This document shows, one piece after another, positions 11,064 to 20,800 of a stretch of DNA of 64,000 nucleotides. The number at the start of each line of letters is the position of its first letter. Within the stretch, counting starts at the first letter, position 1. Source of the DNA: Campanula takesimana (lineage: Eukaryota > Streptophyta > Magnoliopsida > Asterales > Campanulaceae). Made by a program: the position numbers and the translations under genes. The stretch lies in assembly GCA_026119855.1 (NCBI GenBank), contig JAOWBW010002218.1, positions 45,719-109,718 on the forward strand, read 5' to 3'. The notes below the pieces were generated by a model, which ran no database searches, was not told where the DNA came from, and saw only the letters and a list, made by a program, of their open reading frames with translations.

Positions 11064-11867
11064 GTGTGAGACGGCTCACATCCAAATCGAGTCGAGCCGA
11101 GCCGTTAAGCAGCCAAGCTGAGCCGAGACAATTTTTTTTTTTTTTTTTTTTGCCCTTCAACTTTTTTTTTCCACGCCATTTTTTGCTCGCCATCAAAAGT
11201 ACCACTTTTTTTTTTATAAAGAAATGTAACATTTTTTTCTTAAATGCAACACTTTATTTTTTTAAAATGTACCACAATTTTGCTGAAATAAATTAAAGAT
11301 AACATAAGATTGACAACTAAACTAATGTTACATTTTATAATAAATAATTGAAACCTTTTTTTTTCTTAGTTGTAACAATTTTCTAGGGTTTTACATACAA
11401 TTGAAATGCAATAATCGATTATATACATGAGTTTTTAATCTTTTTTTGTTTAAAAAAAGTAACATTGAATCTATAAAACTGTTACATTCATCTATATAGC
11501 AAATTACAATCATATATGCACTGTGTTATACTTCAATTATTACTTTTTCTAACCACATTCAATAAAGTGTTATTTTTTTAAAAAATAAACTCTTACTTTT
11601 TTCATAAAAACGTGTTACATTTATTACGATGAGCATCTCACTTTTGTGTGTGTTAAAAAGTATGTTTTTTTAAAAAAAATAAAACCATATCATGACCTAT
11701 CTAGTTTTATTTGTCTCGTCGAGACGAACACAACGGTAATTTTGGAGTTTTTTTTTTTTACCCGAGACAAGTGTCGTGATTTGGGAGGAAGAAGGGGCTG
11801 GATGGGACGGGTTGGCCTGGCCGGGCATGGATAAGATCCATGGGTGGATTTGTGAGACCGTCTCACA
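11064..11867. repeat. Segment bounded by GTGAGAC palindromes
   Basis: Two near-palindromic motifs, TGTGAGACGGCTCACA (ending 11080) and TGTGAGACCGTCTCACA (11851-11867), bound an 800-bp T-rich segment. Both are followed by ATCCAA, so they read partly as direct repeats. The interior contains many homopolymer runs of T and no protein-coding sequence. It may be a non-autonomous transposon; no target duplication could be defined. Confidence 0.35.
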
Positions 11868-11916
11868 GATCCAATGGCTGTCACAAAAAATTAAAAAAAA
11901 AAGGTCAAGATTTGTT

Positions 11917-12046
11917 GGGTGTTGTTATACACACCCGTAAAATTAATTTACACACCCGTAAGTAGCTTGAAATTTTAAATAGTACAAACTGTAAAGCACA
12001 GTTACGGGTGTATTCATAAGTTTTACGGGTGTGTATAACAACACTC
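11917..12046. mobile_element. 130-bp Mutator-type MITE
   Basis: A foldback element with near-identical ends (GGGTGTTGTTATACACACCC on the left; GAGTGTTGTTATACACACCC as reverse complement on the right). It has internal inverted copies of TTACGGGTGT and a perfect 9-bp target duplication AGATTTGTT (11908-11916 and 12047-12055). A 9-bp duplication is diagnostic of the Mutator superfamily. It is too small to code for anything. Confidence 0.9.
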
Positions 12047-12142
12047 AGATTTGTTCTTAACTATCACAATCCAATGGCTGTCATTTTTTCGTTTTTTTTT
12101 CTTTATTTTCTTCCATCGGTTGAGATCAGTTCTAAAAAATTA

Positions 12143-13379
12143 GGGAAAATATAGAAATATGCCCCTGTACTTAAGTCAAGGATGCAGATATGCCCTTATA
12201 CAAGTTAATTGCCATATTAGCCCTCGTACTTAGGAAAAAGGTGTGGATATTAGGACTCCATCATATTTCCATCCAAAATCTAACGGAATGGCTGACTGAG
12301 ATGCTTAGTTGACAAAAAAAATATGGCTGATTAGGTGTCCAAGTGAATTTTTTTGAGTATAGTGGGCTCTAAAGTACGTCGTTTTGACACTTAATATAAT
12401 AAAATTAAAATAATTATTTACAAGTAACACCCCTCATAAATGAAGGGGTAGAATGTGAAATATTTTCACAGTAAATTGACTAATTTACCCTCATTTTTAA
12501 AAGAAACTCAAATACACCTCTCATCCCCCCCCCCCAGTGCACCTACCTCTCATCTCCCCCCATTACACCTGCCCAAAGGCCATTTTTTCCACCATAAAAT
12601 CCGATCCTCACAAACCACCCAACGCACGTACATACAAGGTACAAATCAAATTGTTGGGCTTCTTTAAAAGAGTGGTGCAGAAACATCATTTTCCCACATC
12701 AATTTCAACATCAACCCGCATTTCGTGAAGGAGCTAAATTCTTACGCCGCCGCCTACCAAGCCGACGTTGACTTATAGTCCTTCAACACCACTCTCCAAG
12801 CTTGAGCTCTCTTATTCAATTCCTTTAAGGAAGTCATCGGATGTTGACTGTAAATTTATTAGATTGTGTCATGGAATTTAGGGATTTGATTTTGCTTAAT
12901 CACATTTTGATTCTCGGGAGATTGTGTTGAACTTCTTTGTGATTTTGGTGGTGGTGTTAAGTTTGGTGGTTGTAGTGGTGAGTTTGCTGGTTGTGGTGGC
13001 GGAGGACGGTAGTAGACAATGATGGAATGGCGATAGTGGAGGAAGAAGGGGGTGGGTGGTTGTGCGAGGGAGGAAGAAGAAGAAGTGTACTTTTTGTTTT
13101 AAAACGACATAGTTTAGCCGTATTAAGTGCCAGACGGCGTAGTTTTAAGCCTATCATACTCATCAAATTCCACTTAGGCATTTTGTTTCCATGTATAAAC
13201 TTTTCCTAGCCAAATAAGCATCTCAGTCAGCCATTTCGTTAGATTTTGGACGGAAAGATGACGAATTCCTAATCTCCACGCCTTTTTTATAAGTACGAGG
13301 GATAATATGGCAATTAACTTGTATAAGGGCATATCTGCCTTCTTGACTTAAGTATAGGGGTATAAATCTGTATTTTCCC
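12143..13379. mobile_element. Long-TIR Mutator-like element (non-autonomous)
   Basis: A 1237-bp element whose ends are inverted repeats of roughly 170 bp (terminus GGGAAAATA; shared inner text such as ACTTAAGTCAAG and TACAAGTTAATTGCCATATT). The flanks carry AAAAAATTA (12134-12142) and AAAAGATTA (13381-13389), an imperfect 9-bp duplication separated from the right terminus by one extra A. Long TIRs plus a 9-bp duplication point to a TIR-MULE. The interior has no MuDR transposase; it holds a C-run near 12528-12536 and a short Pro/His-rich ORF on the minus strand (12957-13181) that looks like low-complexity translation. Confidence 0.8.
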
Positions 13380-13389
13380 AAAAAGATTA

Positions 13390-13935
13390 TCTGGGGTTTT
13401 ACCTTCTCCTTGTCCTTGTGGCGTTAGAATTATCCCCAAACCTAAATACGATGAATTAGGAAATCAGTGAATGCTCCGTATCCTGATGATATTTTGATTC
13501 CTGTTTTAGAGTTTGTGTTTAAATACAGAGTCGGAATTCCTTCCCGTTCTCTCAATCAAATCGAAGCACCAACACAGCGCACTCAGGTACTTTTTCCGAT
13601 TCAAGTTTAGTGTTTTGGTTTTTGGTCTTTCTTTCTACTCCCACATGTTTGTTGTTGTGTTCTTGTTTATTAGGATAGCAGTGTTTGCACTTACCATTGC
13701 TGTATGCTATTTTCCGATTCAAGTGCCTCTTCTCTCGGTTTCATCATTGTATTGTATGCTTTAGTTATGGACAGGACAAATGCAGCCAGCTATTCTGCTC
13801 AAAAAATTATCAACTTAGGTGCTAACTATTGAGCTCCGGCTCATTAGGATAGGAGGGTAAACACCGTTCTGTTAGTTTCTTATGTTGACACGGCTCATAG
13901 TCCATTAACAGGTCTCACGGTTCATATATGAATAT
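13390..13935 (+). promoter_or_regulatory. Promoter/5' leader-like stretch
   Basis: A TTTAAATAC motif near 13518-13526 is followed by a pyrimidine-rich stretch and a consensus splice donor CAG|GTAC at 13584-13590, then T-rich intron-like sequence. This resembles the untranslated first exon of a plant gene whose remainder would lie beyond the Gypsy-1 insertion at 13936. No coding sequence supports it. Confidence 0.25.
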
Positions 13936-14723
13936 TGTAACGACCCCAAAAACCCGTCCCTATTTATTTTATATTTTTGGGGATTTTAATTTGACATTAT
14001 ATGTGCATTTTATGTGTTGCATCATATTTTATGATTTGCACATCTTACTTGATTATTTGTGTTATTTACTTAGTTAGTAATAATAATGGTTAAAGGAGTT
14101 AAATGATTAAGTTGAAACTTTAGGGTTCTTTGTGAAAATGTAACTTCAGGGGCTTAAGTGTTATATTCGAAAGTTGGGTGACTAAAGTTGGGAAATTGGG
14201 TAAAAACCCTTTATAAACAAATTTCTTTCTCTTTCTTCCTTCTCTGTGTGTTTTCTTCTTCTGTAACTCTCCCGTACGTTCTTAGGGTTAAAGAGAAAAA
14301 GGTAAGTTCGACCCATTTCGATTTAATTCTTTTTCTTTACTTACCCGTTTTAAAAACTAATTATATAAAAATGATTAGGGCGTCAAGTAGGTCATTTCTA
14401 TCCGAACAAAACTTATTTCAGCGATACTTTTTCCGAAAATAGGTAAGTTACTAATTCCCCTTTAAATATTAAAATGGTCATATATGCTATACTTGCTACT
14501 TGTACTTGTTAATTTTGTGATTTGAATAATATTTGTGATACTTTTAATTTTGGGACAAAGGGAGTATTTGGAAAGTTGTTGTGGTTATGTAAAGAAGTCA
14601 TATTTGTGTTGTATAACTCAGTTTGGTTGAATTATGTTTGGTAAGATAGAGGTTGGTTCGTACGTTTGGGACGGTGAAACGAAAGGAGTAAAATTAGCAA
14701 GTTTTGTGCCTGGCGGGTGTGTT

Positions 14724-14830
14724 GGGCGGCCGCCCAAATAGGGCATGCGGCCGCACATTTATCTGGAAGATTTTGGTCGTGGGACAGAGCATTTTGGGTG
14801 GCCGCACAAGCTGGTGTGGGCGACCGCCCA
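14724..14830. repeat. Four-palindrome GC-rich module, Gypsy-1 5' LTR
   Basis: Motifs GGGCGGCCGCCC (14724-14735), TGCGGCCGCA (14746-14755), GGTGGCCGCAC (about 14797-14807) and GGGCGACCGCCC (14818-14829). Centre-to-centre spacings are 21, 51 and 22 bp. The flanking LTR is AT-rich. Confidence 0.9.
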
Positions 14831-15159
14831 GGGTTGCTGGAAAAGTTAAGTGTTCCATTTCAAGTGATTTAAAGTTCAAGTTTGGTCTAGGTCTTAGGTG
14901 ATATCCTAGAGTACCTAGAGGATTGTTGCGGAACACCTTAGTGTGTGAAATGGGTTCCTTTGTGAACAAATGTGTTATGGAATGTGAATAAGTGTTTCAT
15001 GGGATTTGGGTGAACAACTTTTGATGTGTGTTGGATTGGTTCATCTTTGTGATGTGTTTGGCTTGATTCCCTACTTTGGAATCATTTCCCCTGGTTGTTG
15101 TTTAAGCAAGTATTCATTACTATGCTCGTTTGGAAGTCCAGCTGGTACTTGTTGTTGGT

Positions 15160-15300
15160 GTCGGGACAGTGGTAGGGATTACATCATTGTAAGGCTTCTA
15201 TCATTGGTTTCCCATTGTTTATGATATCGGGCAGTGGTAGGGATTACAATGGCACACGATCCAAGTTCATTGTAAGGCTTCTATCATTGGTTTCCCATTT
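15160..15300 (+). repeat. Imperfect tandem duplication in Gypsy-1 LTR
   Basis: Two copies of a unit of about 60-75 bp, each with CAGTGGTAGGGATTACA at its start and ATTGTAAGGCTTCTATCATT near its end. The second copy has an insertion of about 17 bp. The same duplication is in the 3' LTR (about 29723-29863), so it predates insertion. Confidence 0.75.
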
Positions 15301-16108
15301 TTAACCCCCTTCCTTAGGCCAAAGGTTGGGCACTTTGGGTTATGACTATGTGTCATTTTCCCCTCTTGTTGTTGTTGTTGTTGTTGTTTGGTTCCGGAAC
15401 GGCTTCAGCCCTTTGGTGCTGCTCAGTTGATACCTCTCAGATGGTCATATGTTTGTTTCGAGAACCTTGGCTCAAAGTATCCACGTATGAGTGTTTATTT
15501 TCGCCTTATGTGTGGTATGATGAGTTGGTCGTTATTTCCAACCGGTATGGGACGGTTGGCGATAGGGAGCCTCTCATGTTATGTGCTATGTGAATGTTTA
15601 TTGACATTGTTCAATTCCGAGTATCATTTCAGCATGTAACGTAGTTGCATTTTAGTAGCTTACTGAGATTCATTCTCACCCTTATTTGTTTACTGTTTTA
15701 GATAAAGGAGAGCCTAGGGGATAGGTCACTTCAAGGGAGGACGTCGAGGAGGTGATTTGGGTAAGACATTTTGGGAAAGTAAGTTTGGTTTGTAAAGGCT
15801 ACATTATATAAATGTATAACCTTTTGGGTAGTGTACCCGTGACTTCATCTTTGTATCACCTATTTTTGGAACATGTTTGTGAGTTGTAAATTTGTAAGTA
15901 AAGTGTGTAAGCCTTATGGCTAAGTACTTTTGATTGTGAAAGTTTGTTTGTGTGGAATGAAGTCAAGTTTTAAGTAAATGTGTCTTGGTTATATGAAACT
16001 TTTATGAAAGTACATTTCGAAAAAAATTTCCTAAAATGTTTTATGACGTCTTCCGTGCGTGTCCCGAGCGTGGGGCCAAGTAGGACCATGGGTACGGGGC
16101 GCGACAAT

Positions 16109-16120
16109 TGGTATCAGAGC
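16109..16120 (+). other. Gypsy-1 primer-binding site
   Basis: TGGTATCAGAGC, two bases after the LTR, is complementary to the 3' end of plant initiator tRNA-Met. Confidence 0.9.
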
Positions 16121-16216
16121 TAGGTTGTAGATGGTCTAGAATGATTAAGTGGCCTAGGAGGGTAGTTGTGTATAGAGTGAGTAACGTTGAGTGTCTTATG
16201 TAGGTACTTATTGAAA

Positions 16217-16304
16217 ATGGTTGAGACAGAAGGAGATCAGGCTGGTTCTTCAGGGCAAGGGGATGCCAGAGAAGAGGCCCGAATCATGTTTCAAGGGATG
16301 TTCG
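16217..16304 (+). pseudogene. Gypsy-1 gag, first 29 codons (split by Copia-1)
   Basis: The gag start ATG at 16217 opens a frame reading MVETEGDQAGSSGQGDAREE and continuing to an MFQGMF motif, where Copia-1 is inserted. The Gypsy-2 gag has the equivalent text (REEARAMFQGMFEAAMK), which confirms frame and start. The gene resumes at 24841 in the duplicated target GTTCG. It is therefore an insertionally disrupted chromovirus gag. Confidence 0.9.
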
Positions 16305-17812
16305 TGTTGGGTTTCCAAGTAACATGCGCAGCGGAATATAGCAATTAAAATTTTAAGAAACCCAAAGCCATGGATCCGTTCATATGATTAAATCAAATGC
16401 TACATAATGAATATAGGAATAACTAACCCTTGATGGCTATGAATTTTCTCTTTGGTCTTGGTGGAGATCTTGAAGCTTTATCACGAACAAATCACGAACT
16501 TTGTAAGATGATAAAATTCACCCTCTAGTGGTCTCCACACTTCGAACGAATATCAAAGGAGCTTCTTTGATCTTGGTTGCTAGACCAATATTATGAAACA
16601 CACTTTCACAATACAATAAAGAACTATATGGAATTTATTTGTGAATTATTTTGTTCCTCAATCAATGATATCTTAGAACAAAATAAAATTTCTCTCAAAC
16701 TCTTTGAGACTCACAAAAACACTTGTTAATATGGTCTGGCCGAATTGGGGTTTTTATACACAATTAAGACCTATTCCAAATAGGAATCTTGTGCCAAAAA
16801 CCATTCCTAATCAAATCAGGAAATCTTCAATCGGCAGCACCAGGCGCCCGCCTGGTACCACCCAGGCGCCCGCCTGTTTGGGCAGAAACTCCAGTTCCTT
16901 TCCAGCTTGAACAGGCGCCCGCCTGGTGCAACCCAAGCGCCCGCTTGGTTGACCAGGAGGCCCAGATCTTTCCAGAAATTCCTTGGAAGTCCTCCGACCC
17001 TAAATGCCAATATAGTCCTTTTATTTAAGATTCGTTCTATTGTGTGTGACCCTCTAGGATTATACTAAGTTGGCAATGGGCTCAAACATGATTCCATAAG
17101 ATATGATTAGGTTCTAGCAAACCGTCATGCCTACCCAAATAGTATAACTAGATACAAGTTCGCATTCCTTTAGAATATGTCACAATCCCTTTGTCCACGA
17201 TGTCATTGAACACAAGTCATGGTCAAACGGTCAACTTGTTTTGTTCAATACTTTCTCGATTCCGAATATGTTGATAATTCAAATGCTATTAATCCAATCA
17301 ATCCATTTGAGTCCGGCCGAACATTTCATCAACATCATTCCTTCGAGGGGCCCAAGCTTGACATCTCTCCGTGGAGGGACAAATCCATTTGGCTTATTAT
17401 TCTTCCCAACGAGAATCCGATTATGCCAATCATACCCTTTATAACTACCGTGTTAAGGTAGCGTTTGAATATGTCAAACACAATGTTTATCAAGTGGAAG
17501 ACTATAATAACTTCATGTCTAAGGATTCAAATGACATAACTAATACGAGATATATGTACGACACAGACCATGACATAAATCTCATACAGCGGGTCATGTC
17601 CAGTACCTTGTTCCAAACAAGTACCCATAAATCTAACATGATCATCTCATGATCATTTAGCCTTTATACTAGTGCTTAACAAGTACTAGGGACGGGGATT
17701 ATTATGAGTAACCATGAACAACAATAATAATCGAAACATCTCTTTATTGATATGAAATAAATGATAACAATTACAACGTTTATTAAACGTGACTAGGGCA
17801 CCATTACCAACA
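16305..17812 (-). repeat. Copia-1 3' LTR
   Basis: A 1508-bp LTR on the minus strand: starts TGTTGGTAATGG at 17812 and ends GGAAACCCAACA at 16305. A minus-strand TATA box TATAAAAA lies at 16758-16751, with the four-palindrome module immediately upstream of it in the sense direction (16948-16840). ORFs inside are artefacts. Confidence 0.95.
16840..16948. repeat. Four-palindrome GC-rich module, Copia-1 3' LTR
   Basis: Motifs CCAGGCGCCCGCCTGG (16840-16855), CAGGCGCCCGCCTG (16863-16876), CAGGCGCCCGCCTG (16912-16925) and CCAAGCGCCCGCTTGG (16933-16948). Centre spacings are 22, 49 and 22 bp. The fourth motif carries G-to-A and C-to-T changes that keep its arms complementary. Confidence 0.93.
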
Positions 17813-17826
17813 ATCTCCCACTTGCC
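17813..17826 (-). other. Copia-1 polypurine tract
   Basis: Minus-strand AAGTGGGAGAT directly precedes the 3' LTR and follows the end of the gag-pol frame by a few bases. It primes plus-strand DNA synthesis. Confidence 0.85.
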
Positions 17827-20800
17827 CTAGGCCCAATCTCCCATGTATCTAATACCCATGGACCTAACATGACCATCATGTTTAGCTTGTGGAAGTCCCT
17901 TTGTTAGCGGGTCCGCAACATTGTCATCAGTAGGTACTCTGCATATATTTACGTCTCCCCTATCAACGATCTCTCGAATGATATGAAAACGCCTAAGTAT
18001 GTGTTTGGATTTCTGATGTGCTCTTGGTTCCTTTGCTTGAGCAATAGCACCATTATTGTCGTAATAAAGGTCTATTGGATTAGCAATACTAGGAACCACT
18101 TCAAGTTCAGTTATGAACTTCTTAATCCAAACAGCTTCCTTTGCAGCATCCGATGCAGCAATATACTCAGCTTCTGTTGTAGAATCAGCGGTTGTACTTT
18201 GCTTGGAACTCTTCCAGCTTACAGCTCCACCATTTAACATAAACACAAAACCCGATTGCGATCGGCTATCATCTTTGTCAGTTTGGAAGCTTGCATCCGT
18301 GTAAGCATTTACAACGAGATCATCTTCCATTCCTCCATAGACCAAAAACGAGTCTTTAGTTCTTCTCAAGTACTTAAGAATCGCTTTTATAGCTATCCAG
18401 TGATTTTCGCCAGGGTCAGATTGGTATCTACTTGTCATGCTCAAAGCATAAGATACATCCGGCCTAGTACAAATCATGGCATACATGATGGACCCAATTG
18501 CCGAAGCATATGGAACATCATTCATTTTCTCACGCTCATCTTTTGTCTTAGGACATTGAGTCTTGCTTAGAGAAACTCCATGTAACACGGGCAAGGTACC
18601 TCTCTTAGAATTTTCCATACGGAATCTTCTAATGACCTTGTCAATGTATCTACTTTGGCTTAAACCAAGTAGCCTCCTTGATCTATCTCTATAGATCTTA
18701 ATGCCAAGAATATATGCGGCTTCACCCATATCTTTCATTGCGAAGCACTTTCCTAACCAAGTCTTCACAGACTGAAGTGTAGGAATGTCGTTTCCAATGA
18801 GCAATATGTCATCCACGTATAAAATAAGGAATAGCACTTTTCTCCCACTAATCTTCTTGTATACACAAGGCTCATCTTCGTTCTTGATGAAACCAAACTC
18901 TTTGACTGATTCATCAAAACGGAGATTCCAACTCCTAGAAGCTTGCTTCAATCCATAGATGGATCTTTGCAATTTGCATACCTTAGAATCTTGTTCAAAA
19001 CCTTCTGGTTGTGTCATATACACATCCTCTTGAAGTTTTCCATTCAGGAAAGCGGTTTTGACGTCCATCTGCCATATTTCATAGTCATGATATGCGGCAA
19101 TGGCAAGCAAAATTCTTATAGACTTGATCATTGCTACGGGTGAAAAGGTCTCATCATAGTCAATACCATGAACTTGCCTATAACCTTTCGCTACAAGCCT
19201 AGCTTTGTAAGTATGCACCTTCCCATCCATGTCAGTCTTCTTCTTGAAGACCCATTTGCATCCTATGGTTTTTACACCTTCGGGCGCATCAATCAAATTC
19301 CAAACTTGATTGTCTTGCATGGATTGTAATTCGGATTCCATGGCTCCAAGACACTTGTCCGAATCAGGAGAAGACATCGCCTCTTGGTAGGTTGACGGTT
19401 CATCATTCTCAATGATTTCCACGTCATCACTATCCGTTACGAGAAATCCATATCTCTCGGGCTCGGATCGTAACCTACTAGATCTGCGAGTTGCTTGTGT
19501 ATTTTGAACAGTTTCCACAACTCCTTGTGGTTCTTGTTCTTGTTCCACTATTGGTTCAATGTTATTTTCTGGGTCTCGAATTTCTTCAAGATTTATTTTA
19601 CTCCCACTGATTTCTTTGGAGAGAAACTCTTTCTCTAGAAAGACACCAGTTCGGGCAACAAACACTTTGTTGTCCTCACGGTTGTAAAAGTAATATCCTT
19701 TAGTTTCCTTAGGATATCCCACGAAATTATATTTATCATATTTGTGTGCAAGTTTGTCTGAGACAAGTTTTTTGACAAAAGCTTCACAACCCCAAATCTT
19801 CATGAAAGATAGACAAGGCTTCTTTCCGCTCCACATCTCATATGGAGTCTTTTGAACCGATTTAGTTGGAACACGATTTAGTGTGAAATCAGCGGTTTCT
19901 AGGGCGTAACCCCAAAAGGATATTGGAAGATCAACTTGACTCATCATTGATCGAACCATGTCTAACAAAGTCCGATTCCTCCTTTCGGACACACCATTCC
20001 ATTGTGGTGTTCCAGGTGGAGTCAATTGTGAAATTATTCCACAATTCTTTAGATGATCATCAAATTCTTGACTTAAGTATTCACCACCTCGATCTGATCG
20101 AAGTGCCTTTATACTTTTGCCAAGTTGTTTTTCTACTTCATTTTGAAATATTCTAAATATCTCAAATGCTTCACTTTTATGTTTCATTAGGTAAACATAC
20201 CCAAATCTACTATAATCGTCAGTGAAGGTTATGAAGTATTGAAATCCTCCCATAGCATTGCTACTTAATGGTCCGCATACATCGGAATGTATCAACCCCA
20301 ATAAGTCGCTTGCCCTTTCACCCAACTTGGTAAAAGGTGTCTTAGTCATTTTTCCAAGAAGACACGACTCACAAGTATCATATGACTCTAAGTCACATGA
20401 ACCCAAAAGTCCGTCCCCATGGAGTTTTGAGATACGCTTCTCATTAATATGACCAAGACGGCAATGCCACAAATAAGTATGATTTACATCATTAGGTTTA
20501 GATTTCTTATTTACATGATAGACATTATTTTCATTCTTGACATCCAAGATATAAAGACCATTAAATGAATTAGCAATACCATAAAGCACATCATTTAAAT
20601 AAATAGAAAATTTCTTATTCTCAATAAGAAACTTAAAACCTTCATTATCCAAACAAGAAATTGAAATAATATTTCTGCTTAAATCCGGAACATAATAACA
20701 ATTGTTCAAAACAAGAATTAATCCGGAAGGTAAAGTGACTTCATAAGTCCCTACGGCTAATGCAGCAACTCTTGCTCCATTTCCCACACGTAGATCTACT

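Larger units (their letters stand above)
13936..16106 (+). repeat. Gypsy-1 5' LTR
   Basis: A 2171-bp LTR beginning TGTAACGACCCC and ending GGGGCGCGACA, directly followed by the primer site. The second copy starts at 28500 and is nearly identical. Contents: TATA box TATAAA at 14212-14217, donor-like GGTAAGTTA at 14442-14450, a four-palindrome GC-rich module at 14724-14830, an imperfect duplication at about 15160-15300, a (TTG)n microsatellite at about 15368-15390, CTTACTGAG with a downstream stem at 15659-15681, and an acceptor-like TGTTTTAG ending at 15701. Length of 2-3 kb is usual for the Tekay/Del chromovirus lineage. The ORFs in it are not genes. Confidence 0.95.

Noticed and set aside
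12957..13181. Pro/His-rich minus-strand ORF
   Set aside because: Low-complexity translation inside a long-TIR non-autonomous transposon; no domain.
14694..14969. Arg/Pro-rich ORF on the minus strand of the Gypsy-1 LTR (also 29323-29532)
   Set aside because: Produced by the GC-rich palindrome module; not conserved as protein between the two LTRs.
16840..16948. Four regularly spaced palindromes resembling a small CRISPR array
   Set aside because: Repeats are only 14-16 bp, spacers are unequal (short, long, short), the context is a plant LTR and there are no cas genes.
16704..17652. Several ORFs repeated identically at 23733-24680
   Set aside because: They are the two LTR copies of Copia-1; identity reflects recent insertion, not coding constraint.
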